DNA of 64,000 nucleotides from Zipacnadum sp036504235 (GCA_036504235.1 DASXVN010000079.1:124001-188000); one strand, 5' to 3'; positions 40,388-49,453 are shown, counted from the stretch's first letter. Notes: generated by a model not told the origin, from the sequence alone. Numbers and translations: made by a program.

Positions 40388-41674
40388 CTAGCCGATGGGC
40401 GACATGGGTACCGAGTAGCCGGCGCCGGCGCCGATCGGGGCCATCTGGCGGATGGAGGGCGGCGGGGTGCCGGCCCGCGGAGCGCCGCCTTCGGCCGCCG
40501 AGGAGCCGGGGCCAAAGGTCCCCGCGCCGGTGGCGAAGGGCCGGGTCTGGGCCGTGCCGGCCGCGGCCGGAGCGACCTCGGCCATGACCAGCTTGGCGCT
40601 GGCTGAATGCAGCTTGGCCATGTCCTCGCGGCTCAGATGGAAGGTGAACTGATACCACCAGCCGCGGGTATAGTCCACGCCTAGCCGGCGCGTGCCACTG
40701 AAGTCGCGGTCCTGCTCGGGCATCAGGTAGCCGAAGTTGGGGACGCGACGCAGCTCGGGCGGATACGCGATCAGCGTCGGCGCGTTCGGCCCGAAGCCGG
40801 CCGGCACCGGAGTGGCGACGGCCACCGGGTTACCGTTACGGTCCTTGAGGGTCAGCTCCACCTGGCACTGGCTCCACAGGTCGGCCCACATCGCGATGGA
40901 ACTCGGGTGCATGGTGAAGGTCTGGGGGTGGAAATAGCCGCCCTGGTAAGTCACGAAGGTGAAGGGCTGGCGCTCCGTCCCGAAGTTGTCGTAGGGCTTG
41001 AGCAGGCGATAGAGCTTGGCGCCGTAGCTGGTCTGCAGGGACTTGTTGACCCGCATGACGACCTCTACGGTGACGTCAGCGCCCTCCGCGGTGACCGAGG
41101 CGGCGCTGAACTGCGGGTAGCCAATCTCGAAAGAGAAGCCGCCCTTGGCCAGACCGTAGGCCTTGCGGACCGCCTCGTTTTCCTTCTTGATGACCGCGAG
41201 CTGTTTTTGGACCCGGCCCAGCAGGTCGATGCCGGTGCGGCCGGGAGCTACGGGCTTGAGTTCTCCGCCCTTGGAGGCGCCCATGTAGAGCTGATGCACC
41301 TGCCACCAGCCGGCGGCGGTGCGCTTGAGGGGCTGGCCCTTATCATCGTTGAGCAGGCCCGGGGGGATCAGCGCGGCCGGGAGTCGCTTCTTGGCGAGGA
41401 ACTCCGGGTAGGTCATGATCAGGTTGGGATCAGCCGTGGTCTCCGACCACGCCAGCGGGCCACCGCCTCCCGCGCCAGCGGCGCCGGGCATACCCGGCAT
41501 CCCGGGCGCGCCTCCAGGGGCTCCGCCGGGCGGTCCACCAGCCGGCGGCGCGGGAGGCGCGGGCGGTCCGCCCGCGGGTCCCTGCGCCGAGAGAGAGGTT
41601 AGGAACATAAACACAGCCAGGAACGCCGCGAAAACTACGATAGAAGCTATGATTACCGTGCGTCTGGCCTTCAT
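40388..41674 (-). CDS. Membrane-anchored Pro/Gly-rich hypothetical protein
   Basis: This 428-aa protein has an N-terminal uncleaved helix or signal (RRTVIIASIVVFAAFLAVFMFLTSLSAQ). A low-complexity Pro/Gly/Ala stretch (~33-72; PPAGGPPGGAPGGAPGMPG) comes next. A folded region (~75-370) is rich in beta strands and Trp/Tyr (GWWQVHQLYMGASKG, FSFEIGYPQFSA, VTVEVVMRVNKSLQ, GWWYQFTFHLSREDMAKL). The C-terminal tail is again Pro/Gly/Ala-rich. I recognise no family. The low-complexity style resembles the PKD protein at 18776. AAGGGTGG lies 7 nt before the ATG. Confidence 0.72.
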   Translation of the reverse strand: MKARRTVIIASIVVFAAFLAVFMFLTSLSAQGPAGGPPAPPAPPAGGPPGGAPGGAPGMPGMPGAAGAGGGGPLAWSETTADPNLIMTYPEFLAKKRLPAALIPPGLLNDDKGQPLKRTAAGWWQVHQLYMGASKGGELKPVAPGRTGIDLLGRVQKQLAVIKKENEAVRKAYGLAKGGFSFEIGYPQFSAASVTAEGADVTVEVVMRVNKSLQTSYGAKLYRLLKPYDNFGTERQPFTFVTYQGGYFHPQTFTMHPSSIAMWADLWSQCQVELTLKDRNGNPVAVATPVPAGFGPNAPTLIAYPPELRRVPNFGYLMPEQDRDFSGTRRLGVDYTRGWWYQFTFHLSREDMAKLHSASAKLVMAEVAPAAAGTAQTRPFATGAGTFGPGSSAAEGGAPRAGTPPPSIRQMAPIGAGAGYSVPMSPIG

Positions 41675-41722
41675 GCGTTTTCCACCCTTAACTCCGGCCG
41701 CGGCCGCGGCCTGAATTGCACC

Positions 41723-41750
41723 TCTATAAGTATACCCATATGAAAGTCAA
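41723..41750 (-). promoter_or_regulatory. Promoter of the Pro/Gly-rich membrane protein
   Basis: The minus strand reads TTGACT (41745-41750), a 16-bp spacer and TATAGA (41723-41728). The TTGACTTTC start is the same as in the promoter at 1949. Confidence 0.5.
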
Positions 41751-41884
41751 GAGGCAAGGCCAACCGCAAGCAAGCCACCAATAACCAGAACGCCGGGGTC
41801 ATCGGTTGTGAGCAGGAGGAAGGTTAGACTCCAACGAATAAGTCAGAGGATACAGCGGAGCCAAACGCACGGTACCGAAAGGGG

Positions 41885-43876
41885 GTGCGGACCTTGCGGG
41901 AGCCAGACCGTCCCGCGCCGCGCACGTCAAGCGTGTCCCTGGTAATCGCCCTGGCCGCAGGCGTCGTCTGCGCCCTGGCTTTCATGGTGCTTTGTCTGCC
42001 GGGCCGCCTCCTGTACTCCCTCGAGTCCCACGCCCTCGACAGCCGCTTCCACTTCCGCGACAGCCTCCCGGCGCCTTCCGACCTCGCCATCATCGCCATT
42101 GACGAAAAGAGCCTGCGCGACCCGGACCTGGGGCGCTGGGAATGGGACCGGCGCTGGCACGCCCGCCTGATTGACCAGATTGCCCGAGACAAGCCGGCGG
42201 CGATTGGCTTTGATGTGATCTTCTCCGAGCCGCAGCGTGGCGGAGGCGGCGATGACCAAGCGCTCCTGGCGGCCACCGCTCGCGCCGGCTCAGTGATTTA
42301 CGCCGCGCACGTGGGGCAGCCCGGCCCGGCGGAGCCGGCGGGGCTGGACCGGTTGGCGATCCAGCCCGGCCTGGTGAGCCGGCAGGACCGGGCCCCCCTG
42401 CTGCCCGCGCTGACTCCGCCGCTGGCCTCGCTGGCCGCGGTGGCCGCCGGGGTGGGCGTGATTGCGGGGCGGCCCGACGAGGACTCCACCGTCCGGCGCG
42501 CCTTCTTCCTGGTGGCGGCGGGGCGACGGGGGCGCTTCTTCGCCACCCTGCCGCTGGCCCTGGCCGCCCGCGCCTCTCACTGGGACCCCGCGCAGATGCG
42601 CTTCAACCTCGCTCGCGAGGCCGTGCTGGCCCCGGGGCGCACCATCCCCCTGGACGAGACCGGCTGCGCGGCGATCAACTACCTCGGCCCCGCCGGCACC
42701 GTGCCCCAGTACTCCTTCGCGGATGTGGTCAAGGGGAAGCTGCCCGCGGGGACCTTCACCGACAAGGTGGCGCTCGTGGGGCTGACCGCCCCGGGTCTGG
42801 GGGACTACTACCCGACGCCGGTGGGGGACATGTTCGGAGTGGAGATTCAGGCGCAGACCGTGGCGAACTTGCGGCAGGGGCTGTTCCTACGCCCGGCGGA
42901 CTTGGCCACTGGGCTGGCGCTGGCGATCCTGCTGGGACTGCTGGCCGCGGGGCTGGCGGTGGGCCTGCGGCCGCTGGTGGGGCTGGCGGGGGTCGTGCTG
43001 GTCGTGGTGCTCTACGCTATGCTGGGGATGGCCCAGTTCCGCGCGCAGGTGGTCTGGCCGGTGCTGCCGCCGGTGGCCACGGCCCTGGTGACCTTCGCTG
43101 GTCTGGCCGTCTGGCGGCTTTCCACCGAGGAGGCGGGCCGGCGGCGGCTGCGCGAGCAGTTCGGTCGCTACGCGCCGCCGCAGGTAGTCCAGCGGCTGGA
43201 CGCCGGCGAGATGCACGAGCGCTCGGCGGGGACGCTGCGGCCGGTGACGGCGCTGTTTGCGGACGTGCGGGGCTTCACCGCCTGGTCGGCGCAGACGCCG
43301 CCGCACGAGGTCGTGGCGGTGCTCAATGAGTACTTCGAGGCGATGACCGAGCTGGCTTTCGACCTGGAAGGGACTGTTGATAATATCGTCGGTGACGAGA
43401 TCTTCATCACCTTCAACGTCCTGGAGGACCAGCCCGACCACCCAGAGCGCGCCGCGCACCTGGCGCTGAATATGGTCCGCGCGCTGGAGCAGCTCAACCA
43501 GCGCTGGCAGGCGGCCGGGATTATGGCCGAGCCGCTGCGCATCGGGATCGGCCTGCACAGCGAGGAGGCCCTGGTGGGCAATCTCGGCTCGCAGATCCGC
43601 ACCCAATATACCTGCCTGGGCCAGGGGATCAACCTGGCCTCGCGCCTCCAGTCGCTGAACAAGGAACTGGGGACGACCATTCTGACCTCCGCGGAGACCG
43701 CGGCGCGGCTGGGGGACGAGTTTCGCCTCCGCGACTGGGGCGAGCAGGCCATCCGCGGCCATCCGGTCCCGGTGCATGTGTATGAGATTCAGAGCGGGGA
43801 ACGTGAAACGTGGCAAGTGGAACGTGAGGGGAGCGCCGCCGCGGCGCTCCCCGGAGGGGGAAACGATCATGAGTAA
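41885..43876 (+). CDS. CHASE2-domain nucleotide cyclase (class III) with atypical base-recognition residues
   Basis: This 663-aa inner-membrane signalling protein has one N-terminal helix (~18-38) and an extracytoplasmic CHASE2 sensor (~45-330; DSRFHFRD, AIIAIDEKSL, PAAIGFDVIF, VALVGLTA). Three helices (~337-420) and a class III cyclase domain (~450-640) follow. Metal Asp460 (FADVRGF) and Asp504 (VGDE), and Asn583/Arg587 (NLASR), are kept. The usual purine-specifying Lys and Asp positions are Asn500 and Gln574. The start is GTG 41885 or TTG 41894; AAGGGGG fits the latter better. Its stop overlaps the next gene by 8 nt, so the two form one unit. Confidence 0.9.
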   Translation: MRTLREPDRPAPRTSSVSLVIALAAGVVCALAFMVLCLPGRLLYSLESHALDSRFHFRDSLPAPSDLAIIAIDEKSLRDPDLGRWEWDRRWHARLIDQIARDKPAAIGFDVIFSEPQRGGGGDDQALLAATARAGSVIYAAHVGQPGPAEPAGLDRLAIQPGLVSRQDRAPLLPALTPPLASLAAVAAGVGVIAGRPDEDSTVRRAFFLVAAGRRGRFFATLPLALAARASHWDPAQMRFNLAREAVLAPGRTIPLDETGCAAINYLGPAGTVPQYSFADVVKGKLPAGTFTDKVALVGLTAPGLGDYYPTPVGDMFGVEIQAQTVANLRQGLFLRPADLATGLALAILLGLLAAGLAVGLRPLVGLAGVVLVVVLYAMLGMAQFRAQVVWPVLPPVATALVTFAGLAVWRLSTEEAGRRRLREQFGRYAPPQVVQRLDAGEMHERSAGTLRPVTALFADVRGFTAWSAQTPPHEVVAVLNEYFEAMTELAFDLEGTVDNIVGDEIFITFNVLEDQPDHPERAAHLALNMVRALEQLNQRWQAAGIMAEPLRIGIGLHSEEALVGNLGSQIRTQYTCLGQGINLASRLQSLNKELGTTILTSAETAARLGDEFRLRDWGEQAIRGHPVPVHVYEIQSGERETWQVEREGSAAAALPGGGNDHE

Positions 43877-46037
43877 CAAGATCATCTGCGGTCGCTGTCG
43901 GGAGGCGAACAATCCGGGGGCCCGGACCTGCGAGTCCTGCGGCGCGGTGCTATCGGCGGCCTCCCGCCGCAAGGCCCTGGGCCATGACCCGCGGGCCTGG
44001 CTGGCTGCGACGGCGGTGGGCCAGATGGCGCCTTTCCTGCTGCTGGTGCTACTGCTGGCCGGCGTGGCCGCCGTGCATCCCGCGGAGGCCGGCGCCCGGG
44101 GGCTGCTGCTGCTCTTTGGCCTGGTGGGCCTGGTCTCCCTGGGGGCCACTTTCCCGCTGCTCAAGGGCCATTACGACTTTGCGGCGGGGCCGATCGCCGG
44201 GCTGGCCGCGGTGACCGCCGCCCTGATGTCCCCCTATGGCGCCCTGACGGCCATCTTTTGCGCCGTGCTGGTGGGCTGCTTGGTGGGCCTGCTCAACGGT
44301 TGGGTGGTCGGCTGGACGCGGCTGGGCTCCGCGATGGTCACGGTCATCAGTGGCGTGGTGGCCCTGCAGCTCACCCTGTATGCCACCCAGCAGGCCGACC
44401 TGGTGGTCTCCGATCCGCTGCTGACCTCCCTGGGCGACACCAACGTGATCGGCCTCCCGGTGGTGCTGGCGCTGTTCCTGCTGGCGCTGGCCCTGGCCAA
44501 AATCCTGCTCGCGCAACGCACTTTCTGGCCGGTCGGCGGTGCTGCCTCCCCTCAGGAGGCGGCCTTGCGGGGAGCTTCGCAGGACGTGCTGGCCGCCTTC
44601 CTGGTGAGCGGGCTGATGTCGGGAGTCGCCGGCGTGCTGATCGCCAGTTCCGGCTTCACCTCGATGGGCTCCTCCGGCTCGCTGATCTGGCTGCTCACGC
44701 CGCTGGCCGCCGCGCTGATTGGCGGCGCCTCGGTCTCCGGCGGGACCGGCAATCTGCGCACCGCCACGGTGGGCGCGGCGGTAGTCGCCACCACCAACTG
44801 GCTGACCGCCCAACTCCGCATGCCCACCACCGGCCCGCTGGTGGAGGCTCCTTACCTCGTGATCGGGCTGCTCGCCGACCGCTGGAAGGAAATGACCTGG
44901 TACATGATCGTCCAGGTGCGGCGGGGCAATCTGCTGGCCCTCCCCCCGGAGATGCGCCTGCCCATGGTGGTCCGTCTGTGGAAGCGGACCTCCTGGCCGG
45001 TGCGGGTGGCGAGTCTGCTCGGCGTGCTGATTCTCGCCACGGGCATCTTCCTCTACGTGACCGTCTTTGCCGCGGCGCGCGTGCCCGAGGGGACGGCGAT
45101 TGCGGGTCAGGTCACCGGTCTGGCGCAGGTCACCCGGGCGGGCCGCACCGCCGGGGAGACGCTGGTGGTGGGGGCCAGCCTGCGACCCGGAGACTTGATT
45201 ACCACCGGCCGCGGCGGTCAGGTCCTGCTGCGCCTCGCCGACGGCAGCCGGGTGGAGGTCTACGAGAGCAGCGAGATGCTGATCAAGGACCTCAGCACCA
45301 CCACCGCCGGCGGCTCCGTGACCACCTTGCAGGTGGCCTCCGGGGGGTTCCTGGCCCGGGTCCACAAGCTGCTCAGTCGCCAGTCCACCTTTACCGTGGA
45401 GTCCCCGGTGTTGACGCTGGGGGTGCGGGGCACCGTCTTCCAGATGCAGGTGGACCCCAGCCGGGGGCAGGTGGCGGTCAATGAGGGGCTCGTGCAGGTG
45501 GAGAGGCAGTACCGGGCGGCCGACATGGTCACCGGCCAGGTGACCACCCTCCAGGGCAGCGACCAGGTAGGCGCGGGCCGCAAGTTCTCCGCCGAGCGCG
45601 GGCGCGCCCGGACCAGCCTGGGGGTATTGTCGCTAGCGGAGCGAACGGTGATGGATCAGGCGGTGGCGGCGATCCGGGAGCAGGAGCGTAACCTGTACGT
45701 GGGCGTGCTCAAGGACAGCAGCCTGCGCGGCTTGATCTTTGGCCTGGTTATCCTCTACCTGGCCTTCCTGGCCTTCGTGCGCCCCGACCCGCCCGGCTAT
45801 CTGCCGGAGCTATTGGCCAAGCGGGCGCTGGAACTGGAGGCGCCGGAGCGGCACGGCTCGCGCGACCCCTCGCAGGCGGTAGCCCTGGCGCAGATGTACC
45901 TTCGGGCCGGCTTCCCCGACCAGGCGCGCCGCCAGCTCCAGTGGATCATCGATAACGAGCCCAAGAGCGACTACGGCCAGTGGGCGCTGCGCATGCGCGC
46001 GCAACTGGACCGCGCCAAGCCGCGGGCGACGAAGTAG
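43869..46037 (+). CDS. Zinc ribbon - ABC-permease-like - FecR fusion membrane protein
   Basis: This 722-aa protein begins with a zinc ribbon (CGRC at 7-10, CESC at 21-24). A polytopic domain (~45-345) follows, with the look of branched-chain/ribose ABC permeases (BPD_transp_2: GLLNGWVVGWTRLGSAMVTVISGVVALQLTLY, ALIGGASVSGGTGNLRTATVGAAVVATTNW). A helix (~376-400) leads to an extracytoplasmic FecR-like domain (~405-560; RPGDLITTGRGGQVLLRLADGS, VLTLGVRGTVFQM). The last helix (~617-640) precedes a cytosolic TPR-like tail (VALAQMYLRAGFPDQARRQLQWI). GGAGGGGG lies 8 nt before ATG 43869. No ABC ATPase or binding protein adjoins. It is coupled to the CHASE2 cyclase. Confidence 0.82.
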   Translation: MSNKIICGRCREANNPGARTCESCGAVLSAASRRKALGHDPRAWLAATAVGQMAPFLLLVLLLAGVAAVHPAEAGARGLLLLFGLVGLVSLGATFPLLKGHYDFAAGPIAGLAAVTAALMSPYGALTAIFCAVLVGCLVGLLNGWVVGWTRLGSAMVTVISGVVALQLTLYATQQADLVVSDPLLTSLGDTNVIGLPVVLALFLLALALAKILLAQRTFWPVGGAASPQEAALRGASQDVLAAFLVSGLMSGVAGVLIASSGFTSMGSSGSLIWLLTPLAAALIGGASVSGGTGNLRTATVGAAVVATTNWLTAQLRMPTTGPLVEAPYLVIGLLADRWKEMTWYMIVQVRRGNLLALPPEMRLPMVVRLWKRTSWPVRVASLLGVLILATGIFLYVTVFAAARVPEGTAIAGQVTGLAQVTRAGRTAGETLVVGASLRPGDLITTGRGGQVLLRLADGSRVEVYESSEMLIKDLSTTTAGGSVTTLQVASGGFLARVHKLLSRQSTFTVESPVLTLGVRGTVFQMQVDPSRGQVAVNEGLVQVERQYRAADMVTGQVTTLQGSDQVGAGRKFSAERGRARTSLGVLSLAERTVMDQAVAAIREQERNLYVGVLKDSSLRGLIFGLVILYLAFLAFVRPDPPGYLPELLAKRALELEAPERHGSRDPSQAVALAQMYLRAGFPDQARRQLQWIIDNEPKSDYGQWALRMRAQLDRAKPRATK

Positions 46038-46043
46038 CGGCCG

Positions 46044-47420
46044 TTAGCGGAACTCCGGGTAGACATCCGGGTGCGCGGCCAGTTCCTCTTCGACGAAGGC
46101 GATCCCGGCCTCGGCGTCCTTGATGAGCGGGTCGAGTAGCAGTGACTGGAGCAGGAGCTGCTTGGAGCCCTGCACCGCCGCGTCTACCTGGAGCTTCTGG
46201 ATGACGATCTGGCGGCGGATCAGCTCGGCCAGGGCGTCGGGAATCGGCCCCAGGGCGACCGGATAGGCCCCCGTGCGGTTGACCACGCCGGGCATCTCCA
46301 GGATGGCGTCGGCGGGCAGATTGGGCACCGCGCTGCCGTTGCGGAGGTTGAGCGCCTCCGTGTAGTACATGGTGTCGGGCCGGAACAGCGGCGTGAAGAT
46401 CTGGTCCACCGGGTCCTCGAGGCGATTCTCCCGCAGGATCGCCAGCAGCGCCTCCGCCTCCATTTTCCCATCGCGGATATCCCGCAGGTAGCCGACCCAG
46501 CGGCGGTTCCCCTGCTGGGCCTGCGCCGGGTCCACCACGATGCTCTCGGCCGTGGCGTCGCGCCGGGTGAACTCCAGGAAGGGGTCGTAGTTGCTGGTGC
46601 TCACCGGCCGGTGAATGTCGAAATGCTCCCAGCGGTCGCGCGGGAAGAACCCGAATCCGTCCGGCACGTGGCCGGGACCATTGCCCGGGTAGTAGCCAAA
46701 GACGGAGTGCAAGAACCGCCCCATTTCGCCGTCCAACTTGCGGGTCTGCAGGATCTCGCGCAACTGCGGGTACCAGTCCTCACCGGTGCGCCGGTCCCAC
46801 AGGCGCAGGTACCAGATGAGGTGGTTGGCGCCGATGACGGTGCTCTCCAGCGTCTCCCACTCCATCCCCAGCGTCTTCTCGATATAGCGTAGCGTCGCCT
46901 TGGCCCCGTGGCACAGGCCCATGGACTTGCGGATTCCGGCGTAGCGCGAGGCGTAGTCGGTCAGGTGCCGGATGGGGTTGGTGGAGGTCACGCACCAGGC
47001 GTTCGGGCAGAGCGCTTGCACTTGGTCGAGCACCGGCATGGCCACCTTCAGGTGGCGCCAGCCCTGCACGCCGGCGCCGATCCCCAGCGTTTCGGCCTCC
47101 ATAATCGGGATGCCGTAGCGGTCGGCGCGCTCATAGCACTCCAGGACCAACTGCGGGAAGCCGACCGCGAAGGCCAGTACCGCCACCGTCGCGCCGGGCA
47201 GCACCTCGGCGGCCTGGGAGGAGGTGGTGATCTGGATCTGCTTGCCGGTGGCGGCGTTCAGCGCCCGGCAGGTGGCGGCCACCGCATCCAGCCGCTCCTC
47301 GCTGACATCCACGAAACCCAGCTCCGTGACGTGGGTATCGGGGTCCACGTAAGCGCTGGTCAGGGTGTGTGGGATATGCTCGCCGCAGCCGATCTGGACG
47401 ATCTTATCAGTGCAAGCCAT
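46044..47420 (-). CDS. Glycoside hydrolase family 4 protein (second copy)
   Basis: This 458-aa GH4-family enzyme is only distantly related to the copy at 3947. The N-terminal IVQIGCGEHIPH is a modified dinucleotide-binding loop (GCGE instead of GAGS). TSTNPIRHLTDYAS, SMGLCHGAKATL (metal Cys/His), VIGANHLIWYLRLWDR and the C-terminal GSAVPNLPADAILEMPGVVNR are all present. GGAGG is 5 nt before the ATG. It lies 18 nt downstream of ppnP on the same strand. The substrate is unknown; alpha-glucoside, alpha-galactoside and glucuronide are all possible for GH4. Confidence 0.88.
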   Translation of the reverse strand: MACTDKIVQIGCGEHIPHTLTSAYVDPDTHVTELGFVDVSEERLDAVAATCRALNAATGKQIQITTSSQAAEVLPGATVAVLAFAVGFPQLVLECYERADRYGIPIMEAETLGIGAGVQGWRHLKVAMPVLDQVQALCPNAWCVTSTNPIRHLTDYASRYAGIRKSMGLCHGAKATLRYIEKTLGMEWETLESTVIGANHLIWYLRLWDRRTGEDWYPQLREILQTRKLDGEMGRFLHSVFGYYPGNGPGHVPDGFGFFPRDRWEHFDIHRPVSTSNYDPFLEFTRRDATAESIVVDPAQAQQGNRRWVGYLRDIRDGKMEAEALLAILRENRLEDPVDQIFTPLFRPDTMYYTEALNLRNGSAVPNLPADAILEMPGVVNRTGAYPVALGPIPDALAELIRRQIVIQKLQVDAAVQGSKQLLLQSLLLDPLIKDAEAGIAFVEEELAAHPDVYPEFR

Positions 47421-47438
47421 GAGACACCTCCCGGCGCG

Positions 47439-47750
47439 CTAGCCGTATGAGCAGCAGTAATCGGTGACTTCCAGCACCTTGAGCTGGAACTTGGCGTCGC
47501 CGGGCACGGGGAAGCTGGTCCCGGCGACGAAGGTCTGCCACGCGGTCTCGCCGGGCAGGAGCACCTCCAGGCGGCCGGCCAGAATTTCCATCAACTCGGG
47601 CGCGGCGGTGCCGAACTCGTACTCGCCGGGCAGCATGATGCCCAGCGTCTTCTTGCTGCCGTCGGCAAACAGGAGGGTGCGGCTGGTGACCTTACCGTCG
47701 AAGTAGATATTAGCGGCCTTGATAGCCGTGACGTTCTCGAAGCGATCCAT
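47439..47750 (-). CDS. ppnP: Pyrimidine/purine nucleoside phosphorylase PpnP-like (DUF1255)
   Basis: This 103-aa single-domain cupin matches the PpnP/YaiE family, which phosphorolyses several nucleosides. MDRFENVTAIKAANIYFDGKV, VTSRTLLFADGSKKTLGIMLPGEYEFGTAAPE, MEILAGRLEVLLPGE and FPVPGDAKFQLKV are typical, with a C-terminal TDYCCSYG. The start is ATG 47750 with AGAGGAAA about 10 nt upstream. It has its own promoter (47794-47822) and probably drives the downstream GH4 gene. Confidence 0.88.
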   Translation of the reverse strand: MDRFENVTAIKAANIYFDGKVTSRTLLFADGSKKTLGIMLPGEYEFGTAAPELMEILAGRLEVLLPGETAWQTFVAGTSFPVPGDAKFQLKVLEVTDYCCSYG

Positions 47751-47793
47751 GATGGGTGATTTCCTCTCGGGACAGGATGCAACAGCGAGGGCT

Positions 47794-47822
47794 ATAGTAC
47801 AGAGGCGAGAGGCGGAGGGCAA
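47794..47822 (-). promoter_or_regulatory. Promoter of ppnP-GH4
   Basis: The minus strand reads TTGCCC (47817-47822), a 17-bp spacer and TACTAT (47794-47799), the same layout as upstream of DAHP synthase. Confidence 0.6.
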
Positions 47823-47910
47823 GGGGCATGCGTGGGTGCGCCGTCGCCCGGCCGTTGTCGTTCGTAGGGGCGGCGGTCACTACCGCCGCCCGCGGAGGCC
47901 GCAGGAGTTC

Positions 47911-47967
47911 GGCCTCACCCCCGGCCCCTCTCCCCGCGCCCCTGCGGGGCTGGGGAGAGGGGGGAAC
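47911..47967 (-). repeat. Palindromic GC-rich repeat overlapping the lnt 3' end
   Basis: The plus strand reads GGCCTCACCCCCGGCCCCTC, then TCCCCGCGCC...GGGG, then TGGGGAGAGGGGGGAACG. It is a longer-loop version of the intergenic repeat. The lnt stop codon (47915-47917) and the last ~17 sense codons lie inside it. Confidence 0.8.
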
Positions 47968-49453
47968 GCCGCCGCACGACCCGCCCGGCCCCCAACGCCA
48001 CCACCATCCCCGCCGCCAGCGCCAGACAGAGATAGGGCAGCAACCAGCCCGCGCGGACGTAGGGGGTCAGGTCCTCACGCAGCGCCACCCGCGTGAGCAA
48101 AGCTCCCGGTTCTCCCGACGATAGAGACCCTGTCACCTCGCCGGTCGGCGCGATCACCTCGGTCAGGCCCGAGGACGTGGGCCGCAGCACCCAGCGGCCG
48201 GCCTCCGCGGCGCGGGCCTGGACGACCCGGGCGTGCTGGAGGGCCTGCAGCCCCGTCCAGGCGCGGTCGTCATAGGTCGGCACCACCAGCAGTTGCGCTC
48301 CGTGGCGGACCAGTTGCCGGGCCGTGGTCGCGTAGTCGAAGTCGTAGCAGATCGCCACGCCCAGTCGCCCCGCGGGCGTCGGGAAGGTCGGATAGCCCCG
48401 CCCGGGCACCCCATCGGAGAAGAACTGGATGGGGTAATGCTTGTGGTAGACGCCCAATAACTCACCCTGCGGCGAGATCAGGAAGGCGGCGTTGTAGTAC
48501 AGCCGGCCCTCCAGGCTGAGCATGGCCCGCCGGCGCAAGGAGTCGCAGGGCGCATCGTCCGGGGCCGCCTCCTTGGCACCGACGATCAAGGTGCTGCCGG
48601 TGGCGCGGGCCAGGTCGGCCAGTTGCCGGCAGAGCGCGGGGGGTTCGAGCAGATAGTCATGCAGCGCCAACTCCGGGCAGACGATCAGCGCGGGGTGCTC
48701 GTCCGCGTAACGGAGGATAAGTCGCCGCAGGTCATCGAGGTCGCCGTTGTCCTCCTGCACCAGGACCACGGAACTGGAGGGCTTGTCTTTGCCGGGACTG
48801 GCCAGGGACAGCGCCAGCAGCATCCCGCCGGAGGCCACCGTAGTGGCGCCCATCGCGGCCAGCTTGCGCCGCCCAGACAGCTCTCCCGAAAGCAGCGCCG
48901 CGAGCGCGCCGTTGACCAGCAAGACCAGGAAGGTAGCCCCATACACGCCGATCAGGGAATCCAGGAACAGGCCGCCGCGGGTGGGCACCAGCGACAGTCC
49001 CATTTGCAGCCACGAGAAGCGCATGTAGGTGCCCTCGCAGCGCACCCACTCCGCCGCCACCCACAGGACCGGCACGGCGAGCACCAGCAGCGGCAGCGCC
49101 AGCCGCCTCGGGAGCAGGCGGTAGATCACCCCGAAGGCCACCCAGGGCAAGGCCAGCAGCACGAACAGGGGCAAGCAGGCCGCGCCGAAGATGGTGGTCA
49201 TCCAGTACAGCGCGGCCATCTGAAAGACCACGCCCCAGAGCAGCGCCAGATAGCCGGAGGCGCGCCAGGTGACGGTGCGGCGCAGCGCCAGTAGCAGGGG
49301 CACCAGCGCCACGAAGGCCAGCGGCCAGAACTCCCAGGGCGGGAACAACCCGGCCGCCAGCACCGCCGAGAGCAGCACCAGGAGCAGGTTGCGGCGCAAG
49401 TCCCTCAGCACGGAGGGGGAAGCCGGGGCGATCCAACCAGCGGCGCTTACCAT
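47915..49453 (-). CDS. lnt: Apolipoprotein N-acyltransferase
   Basis: This 512-aa inner-membrane enzyme transfers the third acyl chain to lipoproteins. About six N-terminal helices and one C-terminal helix bracket a nitrilase-type domain. The catalytic triad is visible as Glu in VCPELALHD, Lys in YHKHYPIQFF and Cys in AICYDFDY; TYDDRAWTGLQALQHARVVQARAAEAGRWV is the typical downstream block. The final ~17 residues (SPLSPAPQGRGERGRG) are encoded by a dispersed palindromic repeat. ATG 49453 follows AAGGTGG (49459-49465), and the GTG at 49462 is rejected. Several predicted lipoproteins in the window are its likely substrates. Confidence 0.92.
   Translation of the reverse strand: MVSAAGWIAPASPSVLRDLRRNLLLVLLSAVLAAGLFPPWEFWPLAFVALVPLLLALRRTVTWRASGYLALLWGVVFQMAALYWMTTIFGAACLPLFVLLALPWVAFGVIYRLLPRRLALPLLVLAVPVLWVAAEWVRCEGTYMRFSWLQMGLSLVPTRGGLFLDSLIGVYGATFLVLLVNGALAALLSGELSGRRKLAAMGATTVASGGMLLALSLASPGKDKPSSSVVLVQEDNGDLDDLRRLILRYADEHPALIVCPELALHDYLLEPPALCRQLADLARATGSTLIVGAKEAAPDDAPCDSLRRRAMLSLEGRLYYNAAFLISPQGELLGVYHKHYPIQFFSDGVPGRGYPTFPTPAGRLGVAICYDFDYATTARQLVRHGAQLLVVPTYDDRAWTGLQALQHARVVQARAAEAGRWVLRPTSSGLTEVIAPTGEVTGSLSSGEPGALLTRVALREDLTPYVRAGWLLPYLCLALAAGMVVALGAGRVVRRRSPLSPAPQGRGERGRG

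Noticed and set aside
43869..46037. Assembly-error explanation for the permease-FecR fusion
   Set aside because: The frame is continuous, with uniform GC and codon use and a membrane helix sensibly placed between the domains. It is kept as a real fusion, though read mapping would be decisive.
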